Shown: one piece after another, positions 8,351 to 17,874 of the stretch | Layout of the letters: each line of letters starts with the position of its first letter | Numbering within the stretch: the first letter of the stretch is position 1 | Source: Sulfuricaulis limicola | GTDB lineage: Bacteria; Pseudomonadota; Gammaproteobacteria; Acidiferrobacterales; Sulfurifustaceae | Assembly: GCF_002355735.1 (NCBI RefSeq) | Contig: NZ_AP014879.1 | Location: 1,736,001-1,800,000, forward strand | DNA: 64,000 bases | Reading direction: 5' to 3' | Position numbers and translations under genes: made by a program | The notes under the pieces: generated by a model | Told to the model about the DNA's origin: nothing | Seen by the model: only the letters and a program-made list of their open reading frames with translations | Databases searched by the model: none

Positions 8351-9472
8351 TTACCGGGCACCTCGTGCGCTGGTAGCCAGATCGCGAATCTTGCAGAACA
8401 TCTCCCACGCGGAGACGTAGCGCAGCGATATCCCCGGGTGATCGCGAAACTCTGCCTCCAGGTCCGACCATAATGACTCAAAGCCTCCTTCCAGCAGCAT
8501 ATTCATGGTTTCGTCTTCCGCGCCATGCGTATGCAGCTTGATGAAAACATGCTGTTCAGCGCCGGCCACTCGCGGGGCATGCTCAAACCACAAGCGCAGG
8601 CGATCCTGTGATGGCGGCGCATCATGGGAAATCTCGCCATTTTCAATTTTCGGCAACAGCCCGGCCTTGCGGCGCCGCCAATTGAAAGCCAGCGGCCCCT
8701 GTATCAAGAGCAACTCACCGGGCTGCAGCCATTCACCGACGCGAATATCCCGGCCGGTATCATGGGATTTTCGCTTCCCGTCAACACCGCGGGCGGCGTA
8801 GATCGAGTTGATCTTGCGAGTCTGCGTGTCGCTGGGCGCCGATGGCATGGTAAGATCGGCACGGCAACCGGTTGCCACCAGCACCCCCAGCTCGTTATCC
8901 ACGCCGCACCACTGTCCATCCGGCCGCGAATTGTCCAGCGCCCAGTTGCCATGAATAAAACAATAGGCCGGATCAATGTCGCCGTCCGCGCGCAGGAGCC
9001 CGTGACGCTGCCGCAGCGTGTTGCAGAAACCAACAAGAGCCGCCTTCAGCTTCTCCGCGGTGTCGTTGTTATGGTGATAATGCACCTCGACACCCGCAAA
9101 ACCGCGACGCTCCAGATCGCCCAGTTGGTCGAGAATCTGTGCGTCGTATTCCTCGATCGGATAGAAGAAAGTGTGTTTCGGATGGCCGCCAAAACTGTCG
9201 ACATGGCGTGACGCCAGCGTCGGATACTTTTCCGCCCAGCGCGCCACTTTTTCGCGTGCGCGTGCCGTATCGTTGCCGCCGCCAAACGGCTCATAGTGGT
9301 CGGCGAAACAGACGTAGACCGTTATGTTGTCACCTGTATCGGCGCTCGGACGTGACATGCACTGCCGAAGATAGCTCGGCAACCAGTATTGCAGATTGCG
9401 CGCGCGTATAACGCCAATAACTCCCAGGACAACTGCGGCGAAAAATGCCAGAACAACCAGTATCCACATCAT
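8351..9472 (-). CDS. Membrane-anchored deacetylase-like EPS protein of unknown activity
   Basis: 373 aa from ATG 9472, which follows GGGTGAG; a longer frame upstream would overlap the preceding gene. One N-terminal membrane segment (residues 2-22) precedes a soluble domain. Spaced His/Asp motifs suggest a NodB-like or other metal-dependent hydrolase fold: FADHYEP, HTFFYPIEEY, VEVHYHHNND, FIHGNWAL and KLHTHGAEDE. The usual T-F-D-D motif of NodB enzymes is absent, so activity is uncertain. Proteins of this look sit in other EPS loci as hypothetical proteins. It lies 10 bases after the GT2 gene and immediately before the GT4 gene, so it is clearly part of the operon. Confidence 0.6.
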   Translation of the reverse strand: MMWILVVLAFFAAVVLGVIGVIRARNLQYWLPSYLRQCMSRPSADTGDNITVYVCFADHYEPFGGGNDTARAREKVARWAEKYPTLASRHVDSFGGHPKHTFFYPIEEYDAQILDQLGDLERRGFAGVEVHYHHNNDTAEKLKAALVGFCNTLRQRHGLLRADGDIDPAYCFIHGNWALDNSRPDGQWCGVDNELGVLVATGCRADLTMPSAPSDTQTRKINSIYAARGVDGKRKSHDTGRDIRVGEWLQPGELLLIQGPLAFNWRRRKAGLLPKIENGEISHDAPPSQDRLRLWFEHAPRVAGAEQHVFIKLHTHGAEDETMNMLLEGGFESLWSDLEAEFRDHPGISLRYVSAWEMFCKIRDLATSARGAR

Positions 9473-9482
9473 GCTCACCCGC

Positions 9483-10631
9483 CTAACGTGCCGCTTTGGA
9501 CCATAACACGCCCTGCCTGCCACGCAGGAACTTCACCAAGCCGGCGAATGCCGCCAGATTCATGGTCGTGAAATAAAATGGTACATAGACAAGCCTGGAG
9601 GCCTGACATGCCGCCGGGACCAGCCACCCCAGCGCCGCCAGGCCATAAAACAGGGCCTGGGCGATCAGCAGCGATGCATAAGGCAATTCACCGGAGCGCA
9701 GCACGCTGATCAGCAGCAAGACGATCAGGAATAACGGCATGAGCCAGCGCAGAATCTTGTGGCTCACAAACTTGAATGCGAACCATCCTGTCCCGGCCAG
9801 CGCCAGCCAGTGCATGGCGAGAAACTGATACCCTCCCGCAACCATGCGAACCTTGACCCTGAAATCCTCGGCAATCGAAATCGACGCCTCTTCCGTGGCC
9901 GTTGCGCGCGGTTCGTAGAAAACCCTGCACCCCTGCAAAACCACCGCCATGGTGAGGAATGCATCATCGTTGATCACTTCCGGCGGGATGGGGCGATAAA
10001 GCGCGCGACGGATGGCGAAAATCTCGCCATCGGCCGCCACCGTTCCGCCCAGCCTGCTTTCAGCGAGCTTGATCATCGACTCATAGCGCCAATAGAGACT
10101 GTCGCCCATGCTGGCCGCACGGTCCCGATTTTCAACAATGCGCTTGGCCCCGGACACCCCGCCGGCTGACGGCCGGGACAGGGCGCGCACCAGCCAGCGC
10201 AACGCATCCCGGGAGAACTCATTATTGGCGTCAGACAATACCACGACCTCCCCCCGCGAGGCGGCCACGGCCCGGTTGAGGGCATGCGACTTCCCGCGCC
10301 GCTCCGGATCGAAGAGGCAGATCACATTGCGATCGGCGAACTCCGCGACGATCGCGGGGGTCGCATCGGAAGAGCCGTCGGCGACGACGATGATTTCCAG
10401 CTTCTCGCGCGGGTAGTCCAGTGCCAGCGTATTCACGATCTTTTCCCGGATAACTTTCGCCTCGTTGTAGGCGGCGATCACGAACGTGATGCCCGGCTCC
10501 TCGTCCACAGGGCGCGCATTGATTGCCCTCAACCTTGAGATGATCATGACGGCGAGCGGATAAACGAAATAATGATAAGCCGCAACCGTGATACAGGCCA
10601 CGGCGAGTGCGTCAGAAATTGTTGCAATCAA
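9483..10631 (-). CDS. Membrane-bound glycosyltransferase family 2
   Basis: 382 aa. One N-terminal membrane helix, then a GT-A domain (about residues 45-270) with VIAAYNEAKVI, VVADGSSDAT, a D-x-N/D metal site in LSDANNEF, and NDDAF. Two or three C-terminal membrane helices follow (about 285-365: LMPLFLIVLLLISVL, ALFYGLAALGWLVPA). This is the processive or membrane-associated GT2 layout, related to poly-GlcNAc and hyaluronan-type enzymes, although the QxxRW box is replaced by a looser R-x-K-V-R-M motif. It probably adds a sugar to the EPS at the inner face of the cytoplasmic membrane. Confidence 0.82.
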   Translation of the reverse strand: MIATISDALAVACITVAAYHYFVYPLAVMIISRLRAINARPVDEEPGITFVIAAYNEAKVIREKIVNTLALDYPREKLEIIVVADGSSDATPAIVAEFADRNVICLFDPERRGKSHALNRAVAASRGEVVVLSDANNEFSRDALRWLVRALSRPSAGGVSGAKRIVENRDRAASMGDSLYWRYESMIKLAESRLGGTVAADGEIFAIRRALYRPIPPEVINDDAFLTMAVVLQGCRVFYEPRATATEEASISIAEDFRVKVRMVAGGYQFLAMHWLALAGTGWFAFKFVSHKILRWLMPLFLIVLLLISVLRSGELPYASLLIAQALFYGLAALGWLVPAACQASRLVYVPFYFTTMNLAAFAGLVKFLRGRQGVLWSKAAR

Positions 10632-10675
10632 AATTTTTCCCCAACAAGGTCATTGGTAGCACGACGCTGCGCCGC

Positions 10676-11935
10676 TCATGACAAGTAACTGATGACGAAG
10701 ATCTGCACGAACAACAGCCACGCCCCAATGACGACAAATATCATCATCACTTCGCGCTTTTCCAGGGTCTGCGCCGCCGGCTGATGACGAACCAATCCCA
10801 TGCACAGCGCCAACAGCAAATAGAATGTCTCATACTCCAATGTCACAAACATTGCGCTGACCAGATAACCCATCAATGCCAGCATCATCCCGAGCCCGGT
10901 GTTCGAATCCGCGCCATCCGTTTCATTCTTCCATGTGAGAAAAGCCGCTTTAAAACTGATGTAAATCAGCGTGCCCCAGAGAATAAAGCCGATAAGCCCG
11001 GTTTCGCCTCCAATCTCGATCGCGGAGTTATGGGCAATCAGACGGCCGGTATAAGTCTTGAAATTTCCCCGTCCGATGCCGAATGCCGGATTTTGCTTGA
11101 CCATCTCCAGACCCTCCGCCCACATCTCGACACGATGCTGGGCCGATCGGCTTTCGTCCTGCATCTCGGTCAGCGATTCCGGCGCCAGGGAAAACAGCAG
11201 CATCACAACCAGCCCGCCTGCCAATATGCTGCGCATGCGGATTTTCCGGCGCACCGCGATATACATGGCGAGAATGGCGAGGGTTGCGAGAAACCCGCCG
11301 CGTGATCCCGTCAGGTAAGTGGCCACACCCAGCAGCACGATCACTGCAAAAATCACCACGCGCACCGACAGGCGTGCCCCGCCACTGAGATATGGCATGC
11401 ATACAGCCAACGCGACCGTGAAAACGACGCAGAACACGCCGGGACCGTCAAATATTCCGACCCAACGCACTCGCCCCGTGCCACCGGCCTCCAGGACGGA
11501 AGGGTCAACCCAGCCCAGCTTTTGTCCCGCCCATCCGAGCAGGTCCGGGCTGTTCTTGTGGCTGATGGCTTCGATCGCCAGGACCACCGCCAGCAACACA
11601 AATATCCACAATGCGTTCCTGACCTCCGCGGTGGTTTCCACCGAGGCGGAAACGGCCTTGTACAAAACAAAAATCCTGAGGTAGATATAAATTTGTTCCC
11701 TGGAATCGGCGGTAAGTCCGTTGATGAGCGCGCTGAGGATTATCCACACGAAGAACGCAAGAAAAATCTTTTCGGCAAGCTCGAATTTGAACAGCAAATG
11801 GCCGCGGCCGCGGATTATCAGCGCCAGATACCATAGAGGGTAAATGATGAAATCGACCGGCAGGTCCAGGATTCCGGGCACCCAAAGCTGCGGGGCGATC
11901 ATCAGAAAGAACAGGTAACTGCCCAGCATGATCAT
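10676..11935 (-). CDS. O-antigen ligase / polymerase-like membrane protein
   Basis: 419 aa, with about ten to twelve hydrophobic segments spread over the length. The family hallmark is a periplasmic loop near residues 265-310: QHRVEMWAEGLEMVKQNPAFGIGRGNF followed by HNSAIEIGGETGLIGFILW, typical of Wzy_C/WaaL (PF04932) proteins, where H-N-x-x-x-x-x-x-E-x-G is conserved. It should polymerise or ligate undecaprenyl-linked EPS units in the periplasm. Its start overlaps the stop of the upstream GT4 gene by four bases (ATGA), so the two are translationally coupled. Confidence 0.85.
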   Translation of the reverse strand: MIMLGSYLFFLMIAPQLWVPGILDLPVDFIIYPLWYLALIIRGRGHLLFKFELAEKIFLAFFVWIILSALINGLTADSREQIYIYLRIFVLYKAVSASVETTAEVRNALWIFVLLAVVLAIEAISHKNSPDLLGWAGQKLGWVDPSVLEAGGTGRVRWVGIFDGPGVFCVVFTVALAVCMPYLSGGARLSVRVVIFAVIVLLGVATYLTGSRGGFLATLAILAMYIAVRRKIRMRSILAGGLVVMLLFSLAPESLTEMQDESRSAQHRVEMWAEGLEMVKQNPAFGIGRGNFKTYTGRLIAHNSAIEIGGETGLIGFILWGTLIYISFKAAFLTWKNETDGADSNTGLGMMLALMGYLVSAMFVTLEYETFYLLLALCMGLVRHQPAAQTLEKREVMMIFVVIGAWLLFVQIFVISYLS

Positions 11936-13140
11936 GGGTTACCGCCCCGTTTCTTCATGGCCGCTTCCAATGACAGCAAGTAATGCTGTCCTGCCCGCTC
12001 CCAGGACAAATGGGACACGGTGGCGAGGATGGCATTTGCGTCCCAGGTCTTTTCCAGGGCCTCGCCCAGCGCATCGGCCAGGGCCGCCGCATTGCCGGAT
12101 TCGACGAGATAGCCGTTGTTCGTGTTCACCATCTCGGGGATCCCCCCCACCCGGCTGGCCACCACCGGCCGGCCGGAGAACAACGCTTCGAGCACCACGT
12201 TCGGGAAGCCTTCCCGGATGCTTGGCAGGCAGAATACATCGCCCGCGCCCATCCACACCGCGATCTCGGAATGAGGACGATTGCCAACAAACTGTATGCG
12301 GCCGGACAGGCCGCGACGCGCCACCTCGGCTTCGTAGACAGGGCGGCCGGAACCTTCTCCCACCATGTATACGAAGACATCCTTGCCGCCGGCGACCAGG
12401 CGCTCCACCGCCTCGATCAAATAGATGATGCCCTTCACCTCGAGCAGTTGGCCGACGAACACCACGGTCTTGCCGCGGGATACGATGCCCAGTTGCCGGG
12501 CGCATTCTGCCTTGTCTCGCGGCCGAAACAGTTCCGCATCCACGCCGTTGGGAATTACGTCAATTGGCTTGTCCCCGAAGCCTTGCTCCACGAGGAACTG
12601 CCGCAACGCCTCGGACACCACGGTCACTCCCTCCGCCTTGCGAATGGCCCGCTCAATCTGAAACCGCTTATGGCCCTGGGTCATGAAAAGATTGGCGTCG
12701 CATCCCAAGGCCGTGACCACGTGGGGCAGCCCTAAAAGCTGGGCACACCAGGCCGCCGCCACACCATCCGGATAGAGCCAGTGGGTGTTCACCACGTCGA
12801 ATCTCCGTAAACGGTGCAAACGCTTCACCGTTCGATACAGGGAAGGGAACATGAGCGCGGCATGGGCCGCCTCCGACATCCGGGGGATCATCGGATACTT
12901 CGGGCTGTGAACGGTAAAACCCTGCCATTCATACAACCCGGGCACACGCGAGAATTCCGCCCATTTTTCGAACATTTTTCCCCTGGCCCAGGACGGAAAC
13001 CATGGCAAGGGGCAGACAACCGTGACGTCGCAAATGGCCTTGAGACGCTTGGCGAGCTGGCAGGTGAAAACCCCGCGAATCGGATCCACGGGCGTGGGAA
13101 ACAGGTTGGAAATGAGAAGAACGTTCAGCCGGGCTGCCAT
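11932..13140 (-). CDS. Glycosyltransferase family 4 (XrtA-locus type)
   Basis: 402 aa GT-B enzyme. The N-terminus MAARLNVLLISNLFPTPVDP has the usual start of EPS-locus GT4 proteins with the G-V-F acceptor loop. The donor domain contains VIPNGVDAELF, VVFVGQLLEVKGI, and FCLPSIREGFPNVVLEALFSGRPVVAS, with the E-x-x-x-x-x-x-x-E motif expected for retaining GT4 transferases. It resembles the sugar-transferase group found beside exosortase-A EPS genes. The gene overlaps the ligase by four bases and starts 4 bases after the amidotransferase stop codon. Confidence 0.86.
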   Translation of the reverse strand: MAARLNVLLISNLFPTPVDPIRGVFTCQLAKRLKAICDVTVVCPLPWFPSWARGKMFEKWAEFSRVPGLYEWQGFTVHSPKYPMIPRMSEAAHAALMFPSLYRTVKRLHRLRRFDVVNTHWLYPDGVAAAWCAQLLGLPHVVTALGCDANLFMTQGHKRFQIERAIRKAEGVTVVSEALRQFLVEQGFGDKPIDVIPNGVDAELFRPRDKAECARQLGIVSRGKTVVFVGQLLEVKGIIYLIEAVERLVAGGKDVFVYMVGEGSGRPVYEAEVARRGLSGRIQFVGNRPHSEIAVWMGAGDVFCLPSIREGFPNVVLEALFSGRPVVASRVGGIPEMVNTNNGYLVESGNAAALADALGEALEKTWDANAILATVSHLSWERAGQHYLLSLEAAMKKRGGNP

Positions 13141-13144
13141 GAGA

Positions 13145-15016
13145 TCACGTGTCGATATATTTCTGGTGCCAGAGCTCGAGGGTCAGCAGCGAGAAGATGC
13201 GCCGACTCAAGTCCTCGCTGCCGGTCGCGTGCTTGTCCAGCACGTTCTCGATGTAGGTTTTCCTGAAGTAGTGCCGTCCGACGCTCTTCGGGTCCAGAAG
13301 GATTTCCCGGGCCTTCTCGCGCAGGTCGGTGCGGAACCACTTGGCAATGGGCACCGGAAACCCCCGTTTCTTGCGATAGATGATCTCATGAGGAAGATAT
13401 TTTTCCATGACTTTCTTCATGAGGTACTTGCCCTGATGGCCGTTCAGCCGAAAGTCGTCGGGAAGCGCCACACAAAACTCCATAAGCTGGTAGTCGAGCA
13501 GCGGGACGCGCAACTCGACGGAGGTCGCCATGGTCATCTTGTCTGCCTTGAGCAGGAGATCCTCGGGCAGCCAGGAATTGATGTCGGCATAGGCCATGCG
13601 CGCCATGTCCGAATGCCCGGCGGGCAGGCGATCGAAAAGATCGACATAATAATCGCGCAGGGCGGTGCCGAGATGCGGCGCGAGCGCGTCGTGGTACATT
13701 TCCCGCTTGATGGAGCCGGTGACGTCGTTGGAAATGGACTGGTAGCGCTCTCTCAGGGGCTGGCAGGCCCAGTCCCAGTATTTCATCCGCTTCTCGTTGC
13801 CGGCGGCGAGAACCGGCCCGAGCCGATTCAGCAGGGAACGCGGAACCATGCGCAGAATCCCGTGGGCGCGGTTTACCGATCGCGTAAGGCGGTGCAGCGG
13901 GTAACCGGCCAGGATCTCGTCGCCGCCTTCGCCGGAAAGCAGCACAATCGCGTGTTCGCGCGCGAGCTTTGATATGCGGTAAAGCGCCACGGCCGCGCTC
14001 TCCACCACCGGTTCCTCCGCGTGCATCAGCAGCAGATCCAGCGACTCAAAGAAGTCGCCCGCACCCAGATTGAACTCGTGGTGCTCGGTCTTGAAATGCT
14101 TCGCGACAATTCGCGCATACTCGAACTCGCTCGAGTCCGGATCGTCCGAATAGCCGACGGTAAAGGTCTTCACCGGGTCGGGGCTGATCCGGCTCATGCA
14201 GGCGACGATGGCGCTGGAATCCAGCCCGCCGGAGAGAAATGCGCCCAGCGGCACGTCGCTCATGAGGCGCATGCGCACGCAATCGAGCAACATCTCCTCA
14301 AAACGCTGCCTGGCTTCGTCGAAGGAGATCTTCAGGGGCTTGATATTCGCCAGGTCCCAGTAACGGGCGATGCGCATCCCGCCGTTCTTCCACGTCAGGG
14401 TATGACCGGGCAGCAGCTTGCGGATGCCCGCGAAGAGTGTCTCGTCACCCGGCACGTAACCGAGCGATACATAGAAGTCCAGGCGCGACAGGTTGATGCC
14501 CGGTCTGCGCGCGAGGGCCGGCAGGATGGCCTTGATCTCCGAGGCGAAGAGCAGGCGGCCATCCTCCACGGCGAAGTAGAGGGGCTTTACGCCGACACGG
14601 TCGCGGCAGAGAAAGACATCGCCCGTATTCCGGTCGAAGATGGCAAAAGCGAACATGCCGCGGAACTTGTTCGGGCAGTCCGCTCCCCACTGCTCATAGG
14701 CATGGACGATGACCTCGGTGTCGCAATGGGTTCGGAAAACATGCCCGCGCGCCTCGAGTTCGGCCTTGAGTTCCCTGAAGTTGTAGATTTCGCCGTTATA
14801 AACCACGACCACCGTGCCGTCTTCGTTGAAGAGCGGCTGGTGACCGCTGGAGAGATCGATAATACTGAGCCGGCGGTGGCCAAGCCCCACGTTCTCATGG
14901 ACGAAAACCCCCTGGTCATCGGGGCCGCGATGCGCCATGGACCGCGTCATGCGCTCAAGCAGCGCTTTGTCGACGGAGAAACCCTTCGGGGCGACGATAC
15001 CGGCGATGCCGCACAT
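13145..15016 (-). CDS. Asparagine-synthase-like amidotransferase of XrtA-type EPS loci
   Basis: 623 aa. The N-terminal glutamine amidotransferase class-II domain starts MCGIAG with the catalytic Cys2, followed by HRGPDDQG, RLSIIDLS and YNGEIYNF. The C-terminal ATP-pyrophosphatase domain holds LSGGLDSSAIVACMS (PP-loop, about residue 262) and SGEGGDEILAGY. This is the AsnB architecture; in exosortase-A associated EPS clusters such proteins are annotated amidotransferase 1. It likely amidates a sugar carboxylate of the EPS with glutamine nitrogen rather than making free asparagine, which is an inference from context. It lies between two GT4 genes with gaps of only 2-4 bases. Confidence 0.88.
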   Translation of the reverse strand: MCGIAGIVAPKGFSVDKALLERMTRSMAHRGPDDQGVFVHENVGLGHRRLSIIDLSSGHQPLFNEDGTVVVVYNGEIYNFRELKAELEARGHVFRTHCDTEVIVHAYEQWGADCPNKFRGMFAFAIFDRNTGDVFLCRDRVGVKPLYFAVEDGRLLFASEIKAILPALARRPGINLSRLDFYVSLGYVPGDETLFAGIRKLLPGHTLTWKNGGMRIARYWDLANIKPLKISFDEARQRFEEMLLDCVRMRLMSDVPLGAFLSGGLDSSAIVACMSRISPDPVKTFTVGYSDDPDSSEFEYARIVAKHFKTEHHEFNLGAGDFFESLDLLLMHAEEPVVESAAVALYRISKLAREHAIVLLSGEGGDEILAGYPLHRLTRSVNRAHGILRMVPRSLLNRLGPVLAAGNEKRMKYWDWACQPLRERYQSISNDVTGSIKREMYHDALAPHLGTALRDYYVDLFDRLPAGHSDMARMAYADINSWLPEDLLLKADKMTMATSVELRVPLLDYQLMEFCVALPDDFRLNGHQGKYLMKKVMEKYLPHEIIYRKKRGFPVPIAKWFRTDLREKAREILLDPKSVGRHYFRKTYIENVLDKHATGSEDLSRRIFSLLTLELWHQKYIDT

Positions 15017-15018
15017 GC

Positions 15019-16176
15019 TTAGTCACCCGCCCTTCGGAGGCATTGCAAATAAATCTCCTCGTACTGTTTGACGGCCTTTTTCAGGTCGAACTCCGCTTCC
15101 ATGCGCGCGCGGGCAGCCCGCCCCATGCGCGCGCGCAACTCTCCTTCACGGGCCAGGGTGACCAGGGCCCGGGCGAAGCCATCCGCGTCGCCCGACTCGA
15201 CCAGCAAGCCGCACTCCCCGTCCGTTACCACCTCCGGGTTCCCCCCTACCCGCGTGACGACAGCCGGCAGTCCCGCCGCCATCGCCTCCAAAAGGGCGAG
15301 AGAAACCCCCTCGTACAATGACGACAGCACGAAAATATGGCCGAGAGCGAGCCAGTCACGGACGTCATCACGCGCTCCGAGGAAATGCACCCGGCCCGAA
15401 AGCCCAAGACGTGCGGCTCTCGCCTCCAGCCTTGAGCGCTCAGGGCCGTCTCCCACCATCACCAGCTTGAGCGTCGGCACCTCTGTTGCCGCGCGCGCCA
15501 GCGCGTCCAGCAACAGGCCGTAGTTCTTGATCTCGGCCAGGCGCCCGACAGAAACGAGCAGGACGTCGTCCGGCGACAGGCCCAGCTCCTTTCGCCTGGC
15601 CGCCAGGTCGCCCGGCGGGGCGGCCGACAGATCAATGCCGTTGTGGATCAGGGAAATCTTCCCTGCCGGTATTCCGACATCCTCCACCAGGCCTCGCCTC
15701 ACAATATCAGAGACAGCAATGACACGGGACAGCTTCAGGGACGCCAGTCGTTCCGCCTTTCGGCGGATACGTCGTTTCAGCGACGTCCGGCGATCAGCCG
15801 GCGAATACTGGTTCAGCGGTCCATGGGCCATGTGTATCGCAGTGGTCCCGGCAAGCGTGGCGGCCGCGACAGTCTCGAGCAGCGTTCCCCAGTCATGCGA
15901 CTGCACGATATCGATGTTTCTCGAACGCAGGACGCGCGCCAGGCGAAAAGGAAGGCGGTAATCATTCCCTTGCATGGCCTTCCCCATTTCGATGATTTCC
16001 ACGCCCGGACGGATGCGCGCGGCGATCGGGCCCGAACGCATCAAACAGCAAATATCCGCGCGGAAACCCGGTGAAGCCTGGTTCACCATGTTGGCCACGA
16101 CGGCTTCGGCACCGCCCACGTCCAGTGTTTCAATGACGTGAAGGATGCGAACTTCACTTCCCCTGGGCGCCGTCAT
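15019..16176 (-). CDS. Glycosyltransferase family 4
   Basis: 385 aa. N-terminus VRILHVIETLDVGGAEAVV is the GG-A-E acceptor signature of GT4. The C-terminal half shows IHNGIDLS, VLLVSVGRLAEIKNYGLL, and HIFVLSSLYEGVSLALLEAMAAGLPAVVT, with the conserved E-G-x-x-x-x-x-x-E. It resembles the PEP-CTERM/EpsH-associated sugar transferases. The first 23 bases overlap the 3' end of the NodB deacetylase gene in another frame, so expression is probably coupled. Linkage specificity unknown. Confidence 0.86.
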   Translation of the reverse strand: MTAPRGSEVRILHVIETLDVGGAEAVVANMVNQASPGFRADICCLMRSGPIAARIRPGVEIIEMGKAMQGNDYRLPFRLARVLRSRNIDIVQSHDWGTLLETVAAATLAGTTAIHMAHGPLNQYSPADRRTSLKRRIRRKAERLASLKLSRVIAVSDIVRRGLVEDVGIPAGKISLIHNGIDLSAAPPGDLAARRKELGLSPDDVLLVSVGRLAEIKNYGLLLDALARAATEVPTLKLVMVGDGPERSRLEARAARLGLSGRVHFLGARDDVRDWLALGHIFVLSSLYEGVSLALLEAMAAGLPAVVTRVGGNPEVVTDGECGLLVESGDADGFARALVTLAREGELRARMGRAARARMEAEFDLKKAVKQYEEIYLQCLRRAGD

Positions 16177-16792
16177 CGTCTCCCAGGGCGCAGGACTCGA
16201 GCCCGCGCGCGCGCCATTCGTTCAACAGCGCCGGCAGGGCCTCCCGAATGGCATCATTATCGTCATGGCAGAGAAAGATGTCACCGCCCTGAACCTGCCG
16301 GCCCCTGGTCAGGATCGCCGCCACGGAACGCGTCCTGTCGTCGTCCGAATCCACGGACCAGAGAATAAGCCTTGTCCGGCCCAGCGCCGCATGCACGAGC
16401 ATGGGCAGAGTGACCCAGCCGTAAGGTGGCCGGTACAGGATCGTTTCCACACCCGTGACCTTCCGGATAATCTCCCGGGTTCGATCAAACTCGATCCACG
16501 CGTCGCGAAACGCCCATTGCGGCAGTCGCCGGTGCGACCAGCTGTGGCCGGCAATGGTGTGCCCCTGTTCGGTAATTTTTCGCGCGACGTCAGGGTAACG
16601 GGCCACCTGTTCGCCCTGAACGAAAAACGTGGCCTTGACGCCGTGGGCTTTCAGGGCATCCAGCAGTCGCGGGGTGTTTTCGGGATGCGGGCCATCGTCG
16701 AACGTCATGTAGACGCGATTACCGGATTTTTTCCGGACGACGGCGCGGCGCGGAAACAGCGAAAGCACAAATGCCTTGAGAACGGACGCCAT
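16154..16792 (-). CDS. NodB-family polysaccharide deacetylase
   Basis: 212 aa from ATG 16792; an in-frame ATG at 16894 would add 34 residues that look non-homologous. The NodB motifs are clear: MTFDDGPHPENT (metal Asp and catalytic Asp), TIAGHSWSH (H-x-x-x-H metal ligands), RPPYG (R-P-P motif) and LWSVDSDD. The family removes N- or O-acetyl groups from polysaccharides with a divalent metal. No strong signal peptide is seen with this start, so it may act on lipid-linked precursors at the membrane. Its 3' end overlaps the following GT4 gene by 23 bases. Confidence 0.85.
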   Translation of the reverse strand: MASVLKAFVLSLFPRRAVVRKKSGNRVYMTFDDGPHPENTPRLLDALKAHGVKATFFVQGEQVARYPDVARKITEQGHTIAGHSWSHRRLPQWAFRDAWIEFDRTREIIRKVTGVETILYRPPYGWVTLPMLVHAALGRTRLILWSVDSDDDRTRSVAAILTRGRQVQGGDIFLCHDDNDAIREALPALLNEWRARGLESCALGDDDGAQGK

Positions 16793-16903
16793 GTCAACCG
16801 CCCGCTCGCGACATCCGGACGACAACGTCGCGTTGGCAGCGCCAATAACGATGATACGGCCGCACGGGAAACGACGCCCCTGCCTGCATGGCATCCTCCG
16901 GCC

Positions 16904-17854
16904 TCAACGTGTTGCCCCGGACCAGCGCCCAAAACCCCGGAGGGAACGATACAGGGAGCGCGCAAAAAGCAGGAGCGACGCGCGCGACAAGCCGGCATGG
17001 AACGGCGAGCTGTGTTTTAGCGCCCGCGTGAACTCGCCGCGCTCGAGATACACCGCCGCCGCCTCCCTGTTCATATGATGCTCCATCTCCCGTTTCTGGC
17101 TCGGCCAGTCTATGCCCGCGAACGAACTGTTTTCCCGAACAAGGCGCTCTGCCTTGGCAATGATTCTGCGGCGCGTGGCCAGCAGAAGATCCGTTTTTTT
17201 GGAGATATTTTGCGCATGGATACGATACTGGAAGACAACGTTGGGGTCATAATGAAATCTGGCCCCGGCGTTCAGCAAGCGCAGCCACAACTCCTTGTCG
17301 ACGAGGCAAGGGAAGGATTCGTCGAAGCAGCCAACCTGCTCCAGACTGCTTCGGCGCAGAACGACGCTCGATGTGGCGACAAAATTCTCTCTCAGCATGA
17401 CAGCGAAGAGCCGGGGAACGTCAAGGTCATTCAGTCCCTGGCGTGGCGGAACCGGCCCGCCACGGCGCCCGTCCGCATCGATTTGCTCATAATGCCCGTG
17501 CACCAGGACAATCCCGGCATCGGCTTCCAGGGCGGACACGTGCCGCGCCAGCAACTCCGGCATCCAGCAATCGTCGGAATCCAGGAAAGCCACGTACGGG
17601 GCCTTTCCTTCCACGATCCCGACATTGCGCGACCCGGCCGGCCCCTTGTGATCGCTGTACAGATAATGGAAACGCGGATCCGCATAAGCCTTCAGGGTTG
17701 CTTCGAGCTTCTCGGTATAGGCTGCGTCGGAGGCGTCGTTGATTATCCACGCGTTCCAGTCGGAAAAGGTCTGGGCGCGCAAACTGTCAAGCGCCACCGT
17801 CAGGAAACGGTGTGGCGTATTGAAGACGGGGATAATGACGTCAACCTGGGTCAT
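16904..17854 (-). CDS. Glycosyltransferase family 2
   Basis: 316 aa GT-A enzyme: VDVIIPVFNTPHRFL at the N-terminus, INDASD, the D-x-D motif in VAFLDSDDCW (about residue 95), and a C-terminal alpha-helical tail. No membrane segments are evident. It transfers a sugar from a nucleotide donor to a growing EPS unit in the cytoplasm. The gene lies 20 bases downstream of the methyltransferase-kinase fusion and belongs to the same operon. Confidence 0.87.
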   Translation of the reverse strand: MTQVDVIIPVFNTPHRFLTVALDSLRAQTFSDWNAWIINDASDAAYTEKLEATLKAYADPRFHYLYSDHKGPAGSRNVGIVEGKAPYVAFLDSDDCWMPELLARHVSALEADAGIVLVHGHYEQIDADGRRGGPVPPRQGLNDLDVPRLFAVMLRENFVATSSVVLRRSSLEQVGCFDESFPCLVDKELWLRLLNAGARFHYDPNVVFQYRIHAQNISKKTDLLLATRRRIIAKAERLVRENSSFAGIDWPSQKREMEHHMNREAAAVYLERGEFTRALKHSSPFHAGLSRASLLLFARSLYRSLRGFGRWSGATR

Positions 17855-17874
17855 GCGATCAATCTCGACGGAAC

